Shown: positions 43,548 through 56,190 of the stretch, one piece after another
Position numbering within the stretch: the stretch's first letter is position 1
How the letters are laid out: the number at the start of each line of letters is the position of its first letter
Source: Rhipidocladum racemiflorum
Lineage: Eukaryota > Streptophyta > Magnoliopsida > Poales > Poaceae
Assembly: GCA_036346355.1 (NCBI GenBank)
Contig: CM070580.1
Span: forward strand, 63,504,854 to 63,568,853
Reading direction: 5' to 3'
Length of the DNA: 64,000 nucleotides
The notes under the pieces: model-generated
Database searches by the model: none
Told to the model about the DNA's origin: nothing
What the model saw: only the letters and a program-made list of their open reading frames with translations
Made by a program: the position numbers and the translations under genes

Positions 43548-44426
43548 TACATTTACATTTTTTCGCGTCCTTGACGGGTTTTCCTACAAAAATTTGGTTC
43601 TTTTACCTCTGCGCTCCCCACCCTTCCCAAGATTTCGAGAATGTCCCTGCCCATTGGTAAGCCGACCCAGTCTCACACAAAAGGGCCACTCCCTTCCTCA
43701 TAGTCTTGATGATGGCATGGGCATGCACAGGCAAGAACATTCGTTCTAGTTTCGCTACTCTTAAGGTCGGCAAACGTGCACACAATGACAATGTGAGTGC
43801 ACCAAACGCTAAGTCACCGAGCTCACCGCCAGATGATCAAGTCTATATAAGCCGATCACGGTCTGCGGTAGCACTTCGTTGCACGAAACGATCGCAACAA
43901 GACACCCTCTGGATGGTCCAGAGCTCGGATCCGACCTACGTGCGACAGGTTGCCACGACCATTGCTGTATAGCGCACGTTTATCCCAAACACGTGGATGA
44001 CTATGCTCGCAATCTAGGGGCATGGGTCAAGACGCGTGGGGGGATGAAGCCGCGCGCATGTTCCTTTCGCGACTCAACCCATGCTCGCAATAAGGAGATT
44101 TGGTGTAAGGTCATGTGCGTAACAGCATACGCAAAATTTTCTAAGTCTCCTATGAACGAGCTCATGCTCGAAATAATGGTGCACGACCATCGTTCATAGC
44201 GGGGGCTAGTAGGGACGAACGAACAACCATGTTTTCTAATAAAATACGGCATTTTTAGATTCTCTTTCATCCTGTCCTTTACTACTAGAAAGTTTTTTGG
44301 CTTTCTCTGTTTTCGTTTGCTTTGTCTTTGCACAGGACAATCTCTGATCATTCAGAGCGAAAGGAGTAAAGGGCGAAGTTTACTGTTTACTCAAAAGATG
44401 TTTTACAAAACTTACATCATGGGCAA

Positions 44427-47330
44427 TTACGCCCTGCCCCACCGCTCAGCCTGGAGAACAACATGCTCTTCTTTAAGAGTATCAAGCTCGGCCTCGAGGT
44501 TGATGACCCGCCTCCGAGCCGCGTGACCTTCCACAGCAGCCTGGCGAAGACGATGTGCCTCCTTCTGGTGCACATTGGCCAACTCAGTGGCCTCCTGCGT
44601 GGTCCGTCGAAGCTCGGAGACCTCCTGCCTCAACTTCTCAGCCTCTTCCTCCAGGTTGGTGTGCCCGAACTCCAGGATTGATTTATCCAGGGTACTTTGG
44701 AAAATATTTTCCCGAAGGACCACGACCAACTCTTGGGCTTGGCGCAGCTCCGTGTTGCCCAAAGCTTGGAGCTCGGCCACTCGACGCTCTAGCTCGGCAA
44801 TCTGGGCTTCTTGCTCGCCATGGTGTTTGGCGAACTCGCCCTCGGAGATGGTCGCCGCGTCGAAATCCTCCATGGATTTGGCAACGAGCTGCCAAGAAGA
44901 AGGATCAGGTGTTCGAACACTGAAGAAAAGAGAAAACATAGTAAAAGACCAAGTCTTACCAAGAGGATGCGGCAGATCATGTTGTTTTGAACCTGCTCAC
45001 GGCTGAGAGTCAAAACTCCAAACCCAGGCCCATCCTGAGTAGGATCTCCCTCATCCCGAGCAGGCGAATGGCTCGGTTGAGGGGGTCATCGCCCCGAGCA
45101 TCGGACACGCTCGGGGGAATGAGAGCGAGGGCCCCCTGGTCCCTCTCCTCCTGGAAAGGACTCTCCTCCAAGCCCCCCTCCTCTTGAGGCGGTCTTCCTC
45201 CAAGATCGGCTCCTCCGGCAGACGTTCCGCTCCCGGAACGGGCCCCGATTGGGGATGCGTCTCCTCCAACTCGGGCTCTCCGTGCGGAGATTGTTCCTCG
45301 GGGACAAGCTCCTCCTGAGGGACCTCCTGCTCCAGTACCTCCGGAACATCGTACCGAGCGACCTCCATGCTTGGAACCACGGGCACGACCTCAACAGCTC
45401 CAGGACTCAGAGTCCCATCCTGCCCGCTCCCCTGGGAGCCTTGCTCCTGCAGCCCTGCGTGGGCCTCTTCGATCTGCAGTGCGCCGTCGTATGGAAGCCC
45501 CTCAAGCTCCTCGGACATCACCAAATCGACAGCAAGCTGGAGCGCCTTCTCCACTGCAGAGTCAAGGATCCCTTCAGCTATCTTCCCTAAGTCTAAATAC
45601 AAGAGACGAGCTATCACACCCATGTCGCCGGAGTGGGGTTAGCTCGAGCATCCAAAGAGGAAAGGAAAGACAAAAGCATGCATATCGGACAAGTGACCTT
45701 ACCTTCTACGAGCCTTGCGGCTTCATCCTCGGTGTCCTCACTGACATCCGCTGAGGGCTTGCTCGCAGCGACGTAGGCCTTGATTACAGCCTCAGCCCTT
45801 TCCTTGCCTACGTCGCTAGCCCGTGCCATCGCAGGGTCGACCGCTTCCCTGTCAACGCCCTCGATGGCTAAGGTCGGCCGCACCGATCCTGCACCCGGCG
45901 ACCTATGGCGCCTCCTGACGAGAGGCGCATCGTCCTCTTCCTCCTCCTCCTCCTCAGTCTCCACCTTCGTGGGGCTCGCGATCGCCTGCGCTAGCCGAGC
46001 TTGGAGGGTTGCGATCTGCTCCTCCAATTGCTCCTTGCTCGCAGGGGTCCTGGCCGTTGCTTCAGCCTTCTTGGCCTCTTCGGCCAGCTATTGCAAGCAA
46101 GCAGTCAAAGCCGGTTTCTTGCTTTTGAAATCGGCAAACCATCGCCTTAGCTCTCTTACCTTCTTCCTGTCGGTATATTCCAGGTGCAGCTTGGTCGGCG
46201 GCCTAGTCAGGACCTACCTCTTGGAGCACCGAACAGGGGAAGGTGAAGGAGACCGACGGCGATGCTTGGTCATCACCTTCCTCCTTATACCCACAACAGG
46301 GGGATCCTCTCGTGGTAGCGGCTGGATCGTAGCCATCGCGATCTCGAGGGTGACCTTTTCCTATCTCACGATCAAGGAGGCCGTCAGAGGTGCTCGGGAT
46401 GGATCCCTCGAGCATAGTTTACAAAGGACACTTACCTCCTCGCTGCGGTCGAACACGTTCTACGCAAATTGGCGCCCGCGCATCAACTCCTTGATGTTCG
46501 AGGTCTCGAACATCTCGACGTCCCGTTCTTCCACCCAGTCTTCGTGCGGGGCTGCAATACGAGCAAAAGGTGAGAACCCGAGCAAATGAAAGACCGAATA
46601 AAAACAGAGTTCAAAGAAGAATCAAGGGAATCTACCTGAGTCCGCCTCATGGGTGAGGTCTTGCCACCCGACAATCTCGAAGAAGGGATGCTCCCTCCTT
46701 CGCAGCGGGGACACCCGGTTCCCGAGGAAGTCCCGGGCAATGTCCCGACCAGTGAGCCCCATTTGGGTGAGCTCACTAATTTCTTCAGGTTGCACGAGCG
46801 GACGCGGCATCGCGATCACCGGGGTCGGTTCCCCGATATAGCGGAGGTCGCTCCCCTCCGACTTCTTCAGATAAAACCAATGCCCGGCCCAACCGGACAC
46901 CGAATCCTTCAGCGAAAGGATTGGGTAGTCATAAGGACGGTTGGACCTGAGCCGGAAATAGATGCAACCAGTGGGAGTATTACCGTCGGTGCGGAACGAG
47001 GAATAGAAGTGGAAGAAAAGACTGGCTGTGGGCACAACGCCCACGTATCCCTTGCAGAGGTGCGAGAAGACTGCCAGGACAAGGATGGAGTTGGGATTCA
47101 GGTGAGAGATCTCGCACTCACAGGAGGCGAGTACGGAAGAAAGGAACTCACTCTCGGGCATCCGAAGCCCATTGATGGTGTAGAGCTCGCATGAAACGAT
47201 CTCCCCATCCTACGGCACTAGCTCTGTATCGCCGCCGGGTGCTCGCGCCGAGCCCTCGTCAAGATGGCCATCATCGACGAGCAATTGAAGCCTCCTCCTG
47301 CTCAGTTGACTAACTCCGAACCTCACCATG
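44427..47330 (-). pseudogene. Antisense ORF region of the Tat element
   Basis: Minus-strand coding-like blocks between pol and the 3' LTR. In reading order: a start region near 47330 (MVRFGVSQLSRRRLQ) leading to a block at 47205-46622 with MPESEFLSSVLASCECEISH, NPNSILVLAVFSHLCKGYVG and FYLKKSEGS, which resembles the putative gypsy-type transposon domain (Transposase_28) often annotated in grasses; an acidic/basic block (46027-45614, EEEEEEEDDAPLVRRRHR); a Glu/Pro-rich block (45623-45051); and a strong coiled coil (44939-44427, heptads around ELERRVAELQALGNTELRQA). The blocks are in different frames, so introns or decay separate them. Function unknown. Confidence 0.65.
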
Positions 47331-47792
47331 GATGCAGAGGAAAAGAGGATGCGAAGCGCAGGAAGCTTGGGGATCGTTTTCGAGCGAAATCGAGCAAGGA
47401 TGCGGTAAGATTTCTCCGCCGCATTATTCGGGCTTAAAAAGGGAGCAAAAGGCTGCGTTTAATGCACCATGACCCTTCGCGAACCGACGCATGTCCGTTA
47501 CAGCCGTAATGGTTAGTAAAAACACATTCCCCGATAAACTGTCTGGACCGTTACGGAGATGCTTCTTGGGGAAGGAATCAGCGCGTCCCTCCGATCTTTA
47601 CCCAAGCAGTCCGCTTGGTCAGAGATGAGCTGGATGGTCGCTCATAATCCATCCAGCTAGTCTGCCACCTCGGCATGCTCGGATGATGCAGCAGTTCTTC
47701 GCTGCAAGATACCAATCCCCCCTGTGAGTCTTTCTGAGGCTCCAGGGGAAGACCCAGCCAAGTAGCTTTCCACTCGAGCCTCGAGGGCTAGC

Positions 47793-48530
47793 TGTCGGGG
47801 ATTGGAGTATTTTCACAAGGACCTTTGTAGCCCCGGCGGCCGATGCCAACCGACCATAAAACAACCTTGGTCGGGGTGCCCAAGAAAAGACCTCGAATGA
47901 CCCTATGCTTGGTCACGAGCATGCTCGCCAACCCTCAGCAAAACATGTTTGGCTGCATGCTTCGAAGACAGGTACGAGCAACCTTGCTCAGGATGGCGCC
48001 AGTTGGTCGAGCATGCTCAAGGGAATGCCCAAACAATGGCCGAAGGATGGGGTCAACCCACTAAAAAGGAAAGTGGCGACTAGTTCGCTGGGAATCGAGG
48101 GAAGTTGTACCAGAAGATCAAGCATGGCGAAAATCAAGGACACGTCAAAAACGGCAATAGGTGTGATTTTAGGGGTAGTTACCATTTGTAACTACATACA
48201 CCCATTATTTAAGCCTCCCCTCGACGAGAGGGGCGGGGAGAGACGCATAGGCAATCTTTCAATCATATACACATCAATACTCAATACCAGTGGAGTAGGG
48301 CTATTATCTTCGCACGAGAGGCCCAAACCAGGATAACCCGTGTGTCTCCCATTGCGCGAGCATCCTTTGGATGCCAATCCTTCACGGGCGAAGGGGCCTT
48401 GGTTGATCCCTCATTCAACAAGTAAGCTCGGCGGGGGCCGGTTCCCCAATCATTGACATATACGTATCTGAATCTATATTGCTTCATATACCTTGATTTT
48501 CTTTTGACGATGATACTCCCGTCCATCGTA
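47793..48530 (+). repeat. 3' LTR of the Tat element
   Basis: Begins TGTCGGGGATTGG after a cctcgagggctagc stretch, as in many Tat LTRs. The end is placed tentatively at ccatcgtaca (48530), which would pair TGT with ACA. There is no second LTR in the window to confirm it. Confidence 0.5.
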
Positions 48531-49600
48531 CATGCCCATCTAGTATTCTGTCCTATTGATATCCCAGATCTAGCACTCAAATAAAAACATCAAACAAGAA
48601 GATGTTGCAGTCAAATAAAGAAGGAAAAGAAAGAGAACGGAATGTAGACGATTCAAGTAAAAAATGATAGTTCATCATCAACTTGGTACTTTCGTCAAGC
48701 ATCTGGTATGCTCACAAAGATGTACCTGACTGTGCATGCCTCGTGACTGCCGTAGCCGCCACCGGTGTGGACACCTCCCGCGAGCACAGCAACCGGCAAT
48801 GGCTTGCAGGAGCGGAGGATGAGGCAATGAGTGCAGCATCGAGGAGGGGTCCCAGTCGTGGCGTGGCGGTGGCCCTTGCCGTGGTTCGCTGAAGGGGGAG
48901 CATCGGCAGAGAGCGCGAGGCGGGCGGTCGCCCTCCCCTCACGCAGTGCGGAATTGGAAGCAAGAAACTCCGTTGGATCCACTCGCTGTCATCGACACGT
49001 TCGTCTCACCTCACAACCGTGCGTCCACCTGGCCGTCACACAGATGCCTGATCCATCCCTCATATGTGCAGTGCCTGGCGGACCGTGCGATGGAGGTGAG
49101 CCGCAGGTGAGGCGATGGAGGGAGAGCATAGGACGCGAGGAGCCAGTCGGGGACGAGTGCGATGCTCTTCAAGGTTTCCACAGGACGTGAGTGTCGGCGG
49201 AGCGCGCGGGCCATAGAAGCGGGCACGATCGCGCAGCAGGGAAGCGGAGTAGGTGACACAGGGTGCCGGCGGAACCCTCAGAGGAGAGGAGATGAAGCGA
49301 CCGAGAAGGGGAGGGAACTAATTGCAATGGACATGAGGGGATGGGAGGTGTGCTAGCATAGGAGGCAAGGAGGCGGCGTCGGGCGGCGTATGCGAGCGAA
49401 GGGGAAGGCACGGGAGTAAGAAGGATGATCTCGGCCTCACGTTGACAATCAGATGGTCCATACATGTTGGGGCGACGTGGACAGCACGAGAGAGGCGGAA
49501 ACCTTCGGACTTTGTTTTACTGAGTATTTACAAGATGAGAGAGGAAAAAATAAGGACAATCGCAAGAACACAAAAAATCTAGGGTATCCGAGGTGATTAT
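48531..49600. other. No gene recognised; GC-rich stretch
   Basis: 48690-49500 is GC-rich and leaves several overlapping frames open on both strands, none with a recognisable domain. It is treated as composition-driven, possibly transposon-borne DNA. Confidence 0.4.
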
Positions 49601-49639
49601 ATGACCGTGTGTAAGATCTTCTGAATGTGTTTCGCTCCT

Positions 49640-49735
49640 GCTGATCTCTAGGATCACACCTTTGCAGCCGGTAATTTCTTGTGCTTGTTATCGAAAATAT
49701 GTTGATTTGGCTCGTTCCAGATCGCCCATATGATC
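49640..49735 (-). pseudogene. LINE 3'-end coding fragment
   Basis: Minus strand reads MIIWAIWNEPNQHIFDNK, a good match to the conserved WNIWKERNARIFNN segment after the zf-RVT finger of plant LINE ORF2 (compare 4900-4940 and 12500-12530). Stops follow at once, and upstream coding is decayed. Confidence 0.5.
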
Positions 49736-50426
49736 ATCATGATGAAGGAATTCCCTGCAGCCTTTTGCTTAGCGTCGTAGCTATCATTCAATTTTTCCCC
49801 TTAGCATTTGGATGTAGGTGCAATGCACCATCGATTGCAGCCTCCGGAAGTCATCACATCTCCAGCTGTCCGACAAACTTATTTTTGCAAATCTAACATC
49901 CTTTCGAGGGCAATTACAAAAAATAGTCCTATTCCTAACAGTGGAAGCTTTGGTATGTGATACATGTCACTTGCTACGCTGGAGGACCGCAGCAAGTTCA
50001 TATTGAGGTTGTTACAGTCTGATACCTCTTCTTATGCGTAGCAACCAACGGGTTGAATCAGAGTTCCATGAGATACATCACAAACGTGCACAGTCTTAAA
50101 AATGAAGAACATGAATCTCGTAGAGAGAACCAAAATAATAATGTTGAAGCAACCACAATGAGAGATAAAAGATTTGGTGAAGCCGGCCGCAAATTTTTTA
50201 AGCACAACTATAACACCCCGACACTCCACGTGCCCTGAATATTACACTCTCAAACATAAACACAGCAGAAGTCACTAAAGACAACAACAAAACCACTTAA
50301 AGAAGCTCGTAGGTTGCCGAATTTACTAAAGTTTTTTTTTGACAGAACCTTCCCTTATAACATGAATATCCACTCAGCAGACAAAAGATAATATTCAATC
50401 TAATAACAACAATATCAACAACAAGT

Positions 50427-50560
50427 CATGGTATCCACTAACCATCATGACCAACTAAGCACATACATGGGGTCATGGTATCAATTAACCATCATGACCA
50501 ACTAAGCACATACATGGGGTCATGGTATCAATTAACCATCATGACCAACTAAGCACATAA
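50427..50560. repeat. Three-copy tandem repeat, about 47-bp unit
   Basis: Three copies of a unit containing catggtatca and ccatcatgaccaactaagca, the last two nearly identical. It lies inside the solo LTR. Confidence 0.8.
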
Positions 50561-50818
50561 CTAAGCATAATAACATGAAAGAGCAACAATATTCAAAAGA
50601 TAACTATGGTGCAATTAAAGAGAAACTACAAGTATCAACACCACAACCCAAGGAAGTAAACCAACATACCACCAACTACTTACAAGCTACCTATTCAAAA
50701 TCAAATTCTTTTAAACCTAGCACCACTTCCAAAAGAGGGATATTCAACTAATTTAACTACATTAAGCCATTGTGAGTGAAGTGAAGCTATTTCCCATGCC
50801 GGCGAACTGTCCTCACAA

Positions 50819-51204
50819 GCGTGAGTCCAAAGACTCAGCAAAGTGTAATGCGATAAGAGAAAAAGACAATAAGCAGGTATTAAGCATACATACACAAGTC
50901 ATTTACCCATTCACGGAAAACCTCCTTTACCTCATTGCTTATATCAAACACATACCTCATTAAACCTCTTGGGAGGAGTCCGCGACTCTATCCCGAAACC
51001 ACAAAACATTAAACAAACAACGTGAGTCCAAAGACTCAGGAAAGTGTAATGCGACAAGAGAACAAGACAATAAGCAGGTATTAAGCATACATACACAAGT
51101 CATTTACCCATTCACGGAAAACCTCCTTTACCTCATTGCTTATATCAAACACATACCTCATTAAACCTCTTGGGAGGAGTCCGCGACTCTATCTCGAAAC
51201 CACA
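50819..51204. repeat. Tandem duplication of about 200 bp
   Basis: 50819-51003 and 51020-51204 differ at only a few positions (both start cgtgagtccaaagactcag and end cgaaaccaca). It lies inside the solo LTR and arose after that LTR. Confidence 0.85.
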
Positions 51205-53234
51205 CATCACCCTTAAGACAATAATCAACATTAGTGATGCAATGCAACATGCATGCTCAAGAATGCATCTTTCTTTAGCTCATATCGGTATTGCCGAGTG
51301 CACACCCGTCAGTGTGCACCCTCTCATTCCCTTCTATCCTGTGGAGGGGCCTACTCTTACTGTCTTGCTCCCATTCACCTCGACGAATGAGACTACGAGG
51401 TAGGACTTTCGTGTTCACTACGTGTGAACACAGAGGCCTGCGTCAGAATGGGTCGCCTCTTCCATTATGAATGCACATATGCAATTTAACATAAATAAAT
51501 CACAAAATGCACTCCTTTTCAACATCCATATTTCCATCAATATGAACATAAATACTCATGCACAATATCATTTACTCACAATCACCACTTTATCATTTTC
51601 ATCTTCACAACATACTCATCGATAACAATTCACTTTATTTAGCAAGGAATTGACATCCTAGCAGTCATACTAGCCTAATCAAAATCATAATTAAAAACCA
51701 TGGCAACATATACTTAATCTCTACAAATTGGTTAAATCACAACAATGAGCAATCATTCAACTATCACGCAATATTCGACTCATTACACCTGCCTTTAACC
51801 ACAATGAGTGGGATGGCGGGAAGATGAAGCCACTCCCGAAGCTACTCCACCTAAAAAATAACATTCACGTACTCATTTTCACAGGGTACAAGTTCACAAC
51901 AACAACAAACAACACCCCTACTCATAACCCCAAAACAGCCCCAACACCCCACAACTGCAATTCTGGACAGCAAGCGCGCAATTGCACATAACTTCCAATT
52001 GGGTAAGCCAAAATTCGAGTTCTTGAGCTCTAAATGACCACAAGAGGATAATCTTCAGTTATCACAAAGCCATTCAATTTGGAACTTCTTCAATTAATCC
52101 TAGATTTGCAATAAACAGAGATCATTTGCATTAACTCCAATTTCGGACAGTCCACACTCAAATTAGCATATCTCCTAATTGGCTAAACCAAATTTGGAGT
52201 TCTTGTTCTCTAAATGACCACAAGAATATCATCTACCAATATATCATACCCATTAATGCTGGTTGTACCTCAATCAATCCCAGATTTCAAAAGAACAACA
52301 ACCCCGAGCTGCCCCCAACATCTGAATTTTCAGTTTGGGATAGCCCACTTCAGCATAGCATAACTTTTGATTCTTGAACCCAAATCAAGCAAACAAATAC
52401 ATTTTCTCAATCTACAGAAAATTTTATAGCTTTATCTAGGCAAATGAAAAGTCTAATTCGGGCTACATCTAGCCCTAAACAGCAGATGAATATTTTGAGT
52501 ACAAACAGGAACACAAATTGGACAATCCCTACTAAAAAAGGCATAACTTTCGATTGGCTTAATGGATTTTTAGTGTTCATGTGCTTCAATTAAAGGGGAA
52601 ATGAAGCTCTACAACTTCTTCTACAGCCGAAAAACCAGAAAATGCATCTAACCCCCTCGAATCATAGCTCTAACAATCGGGCAGCCTCCAAACCTTATAA
52701 ACCCTCACCATTCCCCTCCAACTAGAACCACCATTCCCCTCCAAAATCTCCAAATGATGAACTCTAGAATACCCAAAACCAGAAAATATACCCCTTAGAA
52801 CAACATGCACACCTCCAAACCTTATAAACCCTCACTTCCAAAGCCCACAAGGAAGCAGAAGGAAGGGGGTTGCTGCTGCCATGGGGAGGAGGAAGAGGAG
52901 GCGCCAATGGAGGGTTCCAAGGGGAGGCACCCATGGAGGTGAGCTCGAAGGGGAGGAAGCCATGAGGGGATGAGGAGGAGGAGGAGAAATGGCTGCCATT
53001 TTTGGGGAAGGAAGAAATGGGAGTGAGGAGGGAGGAGAAACCAAGGGGTGTGGGGAAAAAGAAAAGAGGGAGTAGGTGGGAGTAGGTGATTCTCTCCCAC
53101 TCAAAATTAAGATTGTAAACCCTGCAGATCACAAGAGGTCCACCAAAACCCCTGAGACTACCTGCAAGAGGGACACACACACACTCGACTGAAATTTCCA
53201 AAACTTAGAAAAAGATTCGCGATATTACAACAAC

Positions 53235-53930
53235 CTAAAAAAGAGCACTAGGGATTGATGCTCTCTCACAACCTCTCAATCCTTATAGGATTCTCAGATC
53301 CTTACATCTAGTTCTCTCGTACACCTCTTGCTTTGGATGAGTTGGTTTTGTGGCTTCTTGGTTGTTTAGATTTTTCATGACCACCCTCTACATTTATATA
53401 GCCTCCCTCGTTCTCCTTCAAAGCAAATAGGAATCCTACTTAGAACTAGAAATTCTAATCGTATTAGGATTCATTTAGCACATCTTTTTAAATCCTAAAA
53501 GCCAGATATGAGTCACCATATTCAATAGAGGTCCTATGGCTCAACAAGAAATTGTGACATTAAGTAATCACTTTAATCAATTAATTAATCACTTGATTAA
53601 TTAGTCACTTTGGTTAATCACTTAGTTAATAACGTTTTGTTACTTAAATTACCTAGGTAGCAATTCTCAGCAGGTGCTCTTTTGAGCTCTTGATGTATGG
53701 CACCTTTTGCCGTGGTATAGGAGCACAATAGATAACACGTGTTATTTGTTGGCGCTTACGTGGTTAGAGAGAAGCTATTTTTATAACTGCATTTGGAAGA
53801 GATCATATTTGGAAGAAAAAAAGTGTGTACGCCGCTAAAAAAGTGTTGTATTCCTCGCCAAGCAGCGTGATCATTCCAAATTTGTTGTGAACATGGAAAA
53901 ACAATAGGTGGAGTTAAGGTTCAAAATCTT
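53235..53930. other. Possible LTR remnant
   Basis: Continues from the flank left of the solo LTR. Contains catttatatagcctccc near 53390 and gattaattaatcac-type repeats at 53570-53640. It looks like decayed LTR sequence, but no ends or partners were found. Confidence 0.3.
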
Positions 53931-54985
53931 AGCGATTTTGGTGAAATCTCAGATTTCGGTCCCCTTCGAATTTATAATTCCGGTGAAATAAAATAATTTT
54001 TTTAAAAATCAAACTGCTACAGTAACTTAAAATCTTGCGCAAAATAGTAAATTTTGCCGAGATTACGATTAATCTCAGTGAGATTTTGTGTTTTTTGGCT
54101 GGAGTGCTACCAATTTTTTTTGTAGTGAATTAGAATACCATTTTATGAGGAATACATGTAAAATTTTTGCAATATATGTACACATATATATGCATGTGAT
54201 GTGTTGCATCTTTTGTCAATGAAGAGTAGGTCCATGCTGTGTTTTAACTAAAAAATGAAAATTCTATGACTTATGTTATTCAGCTATTTTTTCATGATTT
54301 TTTTGAAAAAAAATTTCTCATTTTTTTCTAGCCGCGGAAGACCATTTTACATTATTTTACACTGTCACAAATTTTGAAAATTTCTCAAGCTTGATCATTA
54401 TATTAAAAATTTATGGGAATATTATTGATGCATTAGGACCATCCACAAAAGTTTTCAAAATTTTCTAACATGGTTTAAACCATTTTTCATTGGGTTAAAA
54501 TTTGCTGATCAGCCTTTAGTTGCATTGTTTGAATTTTTGAAAATTCCTCGAGCATGATTATTATCTAAAATTTTATAAGAATATTATGAATTTGTTAGGA
54601 CCATCTAGAAGATTTTTGAAAAGTTTCTAACATAGTTTGCACCAATTTCCCTTCAGTTGAAATTTGCCGGTCAGCCTTTTATCAAGACAGTGACACTGTT
54701 AGAGTTTTTAAAAATTCCTTAGGTTTGATCATCATCTAAAATTTTTATAGGAATATTAGTGATATATCGAGACCATTCAAACAATTTTTAAAATTTTTTA
54801 ACGTTGTTTGAACTATTTTTTATTCAGTTGAAATTTATTGAGATTTCGGCAATTTCGGACAAAATTTCGAAAATCTCGGTTCAAAAAATTCTGAATTTGA
54901 ATTTTTCTTTTTGAATTTCGTCTGAATTTTATCCGAAATAATGAGATTTTGTTAAAATTTTGGATTTCGATGGGTGGGGAGATGT
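53930..54985. mobile_element. AT-rich non-autonomous element with internal triplication
   Basis: Both ends are rich in tttcgg/ccgaaat words in inverted arrangement (gattttggtgaaatctcag near 53935; ttcgtctgaattttatccga near 54918). Between about 54365 and 54850 three diverged copies of a unit of about 160 bp follow each other (each with gatcat.at.taaaa...tta.gggaatatta...ttaggaccat and ending aaatttgctg.tcagcc). No coding and no certain target duplication. Confidence 0.5.
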
Positions 54986-55077
54986 GAACCAAATTGGATG
55001 GAGTATTGTTTTTTTAGCGATTTTCATCAGTTAATTAATTGATTTAAGATCCATTAAATTCGGAAAATTATTTTGGG

Positions 55078-55330
55078 ATCCACGACCAGAGGAGCCACGA
55101 ACGAATCCAGACCTGGGAGTTGGGTCGAGCCAGGCCGCCCTGGGTACGACAGGCTCCGGGCCATCGCAAGCCGGGCCGGGCCGGCACGGAAAGGTAGACG
55201 GGCTGGGCCGGGTCAAGGGGTGTTTTACAAGGCCCGGCCCGGCCCGAAAGCACGACGGGCCAGAGTCGGGCCGGCCTGACTCGGACTCGGCCCTGAACCA
55301 ATTACAAGCGCTCAGAACCATTTTTGTGCT
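55078..55330. repeat. GC-rich ggccgggcc repeat block
   Basis: Dense in ggccgggccgg and inverted ggcccggccc words, with a central ttttacaagg. This is the style of subterminal repeats in grass hAT elements; a further block with cgggccgt words lies at 55470-55640. Open frames across it are composition artefacts. Confidence 0.45.
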
Positions 55331-55728
55331 ATCTTTTGTATTTATGCTTCATTTTTAGGTTTTCTTTTAATGTTTGGAATGGCAAGATATTTGATATAGT
55401 GATATTAAGTAAACATGTTTTGTTATTTGCATGTGTACTCACATAAATGATCAACTTCTGTCACAGCCCACGGGCCTCTAGGCGCCACAGCCGCTTCAGT
55501 AGGCCGGCCGAACAACCCATGTAGTCGGGCCGTTGTACACCCGACGGCCTCATTTCTAGGCCACGTCCGAACTCAGTCGGGCCGTCTTGGCGGCCGGCTG
55601 GGTCGCCGAAAAGCCCTACCCAACTCCTGTGTCCAAACGAACCCACACCGCAAAATCTGTTAGTTATGCTATGTGTTAAGGACATTATTTCCTTATTTGT
55701 TAACATATATGCGTATATACGTATATAC

Positions 55729-55731
<3 letters not shown>

Positions 55732-55760
<29 letters not shown>
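55732..55760. repeat. (AT)n microsatellite
   Basis: About 14 perfect AT dinucleotides, preceded by tacgtatatacgt variants. Confidence 0.95.
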
Positions 55761-55764
<4 letters not shown>

Positions 55765-55776
55765 ATGGTTCCATAT

Positions 55777-56119
55777 TCTTGGGAGTGCGTACTCCCACTC
55801 TCAATATACTACATTAATGATATTGTTATACTTCTTTATCTGTTTGAGTATACTCTAATACTAATTATAAGGTACTTCAAATTGAATTCCACGAAATTTT
55901 TTTATCAAAATCCACCATTTATAACATAATTTGTTTATATACTCTTTTTACACATGGAAAAGGATATATAACAAAAAATAAATGGCTCCCATGATTTTTT
56001 TTTCATTCATGCCGTATTGAAGTATCTTAGAATTATTATTGGAGTATACTGAAAGTGATAAAAGTGTATAATACGTTTGTTTAAGTGGTATACTGAAGGT
56101 GGGAGTACGTACTCCCAGA
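55777..56119. mobile_element. MITE with about 30-bp terminal inverted repeats
   Basis: The left end (tgggagtgcgtactccca..., continuing to caatatac at 55808) and right end (gtatactgaagg, gggagtacgtactccca, to 56119) are inverted copies. Each end itself contains a small palindrome gggagtacgtactccc. No coding. The target duplication is not clear. Confidence 0.75.
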
Positions 56120-56190
56120 AATACGAAAAAGACTATACACACACACACACACTCTTGACAAATCGACACAATCGTTAAGCGCTTGAGTTA

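Larger units (their letters stand above)
40434..48530 (+). mobile_element. 5'-truncated Tat-lineage gypsy retrotransposon
   Basis: Begins abruptly within the reverse transcriptase domain at the boundary with the SIRE-like fragment, then runs through RNase H, a second (archaeal-type) RNase H, integrase, a long 3' region with an antisense ORF, and a 3' LTR starting TGTCGGGG at 47793. Two RNase H regions plus an antisense ORF between pol and the LTR are hallmarks of Tat elements such as Retand, RIRE2 and Grande. The 5' LTR, gag and protease are missing. The right end is approximate. Confidence 0.8.
50209..53229. mobile_element. 3.0-kb solo LTR
   Basis: Ends tataacaccccgac (left) and gcgatattaca (right) are flanked by a perfect 5-bp duplication acaac (50204-50208 and 53230-53234). 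On the minus strand it starts TGTAATATCGCG. The other end reads ...GGTGTTATA, where TGTTACA is expected, one transition away. No gag, pol, primer site or second LTR lies inside. The length fits long gypsy LTRs. Contains tandem duplications (50427-50560, 50819-51204) and diverged repeats near 51985-52250. Minus-strand open frames at 52764-53201 are low complexity (Ser/Pro/Leu) and are not called as genes. Confidence 0.7.

Noticed and set aside
48695..49470. Overlapping frames on both strands in a GC-rich stretch
   Set aside because: Openness follows base composition; no domain, no conserved start, no neighbouring exons.
52764..53201. Minus-strand frame of 145 codons in the solo LTR
   Set aside because: Ser/Pro/Leu-rich low complexity with two other frames open over the same bases. 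It lies inside an LTR and has no recognisable domain.
55078..55330. CpG-island promoter for a gene near 55 kb
   Set aside because: The GC-rich block is made of ggccgggcc words in both orientations like hAT subterminal repeats, and no gene starts nearby.
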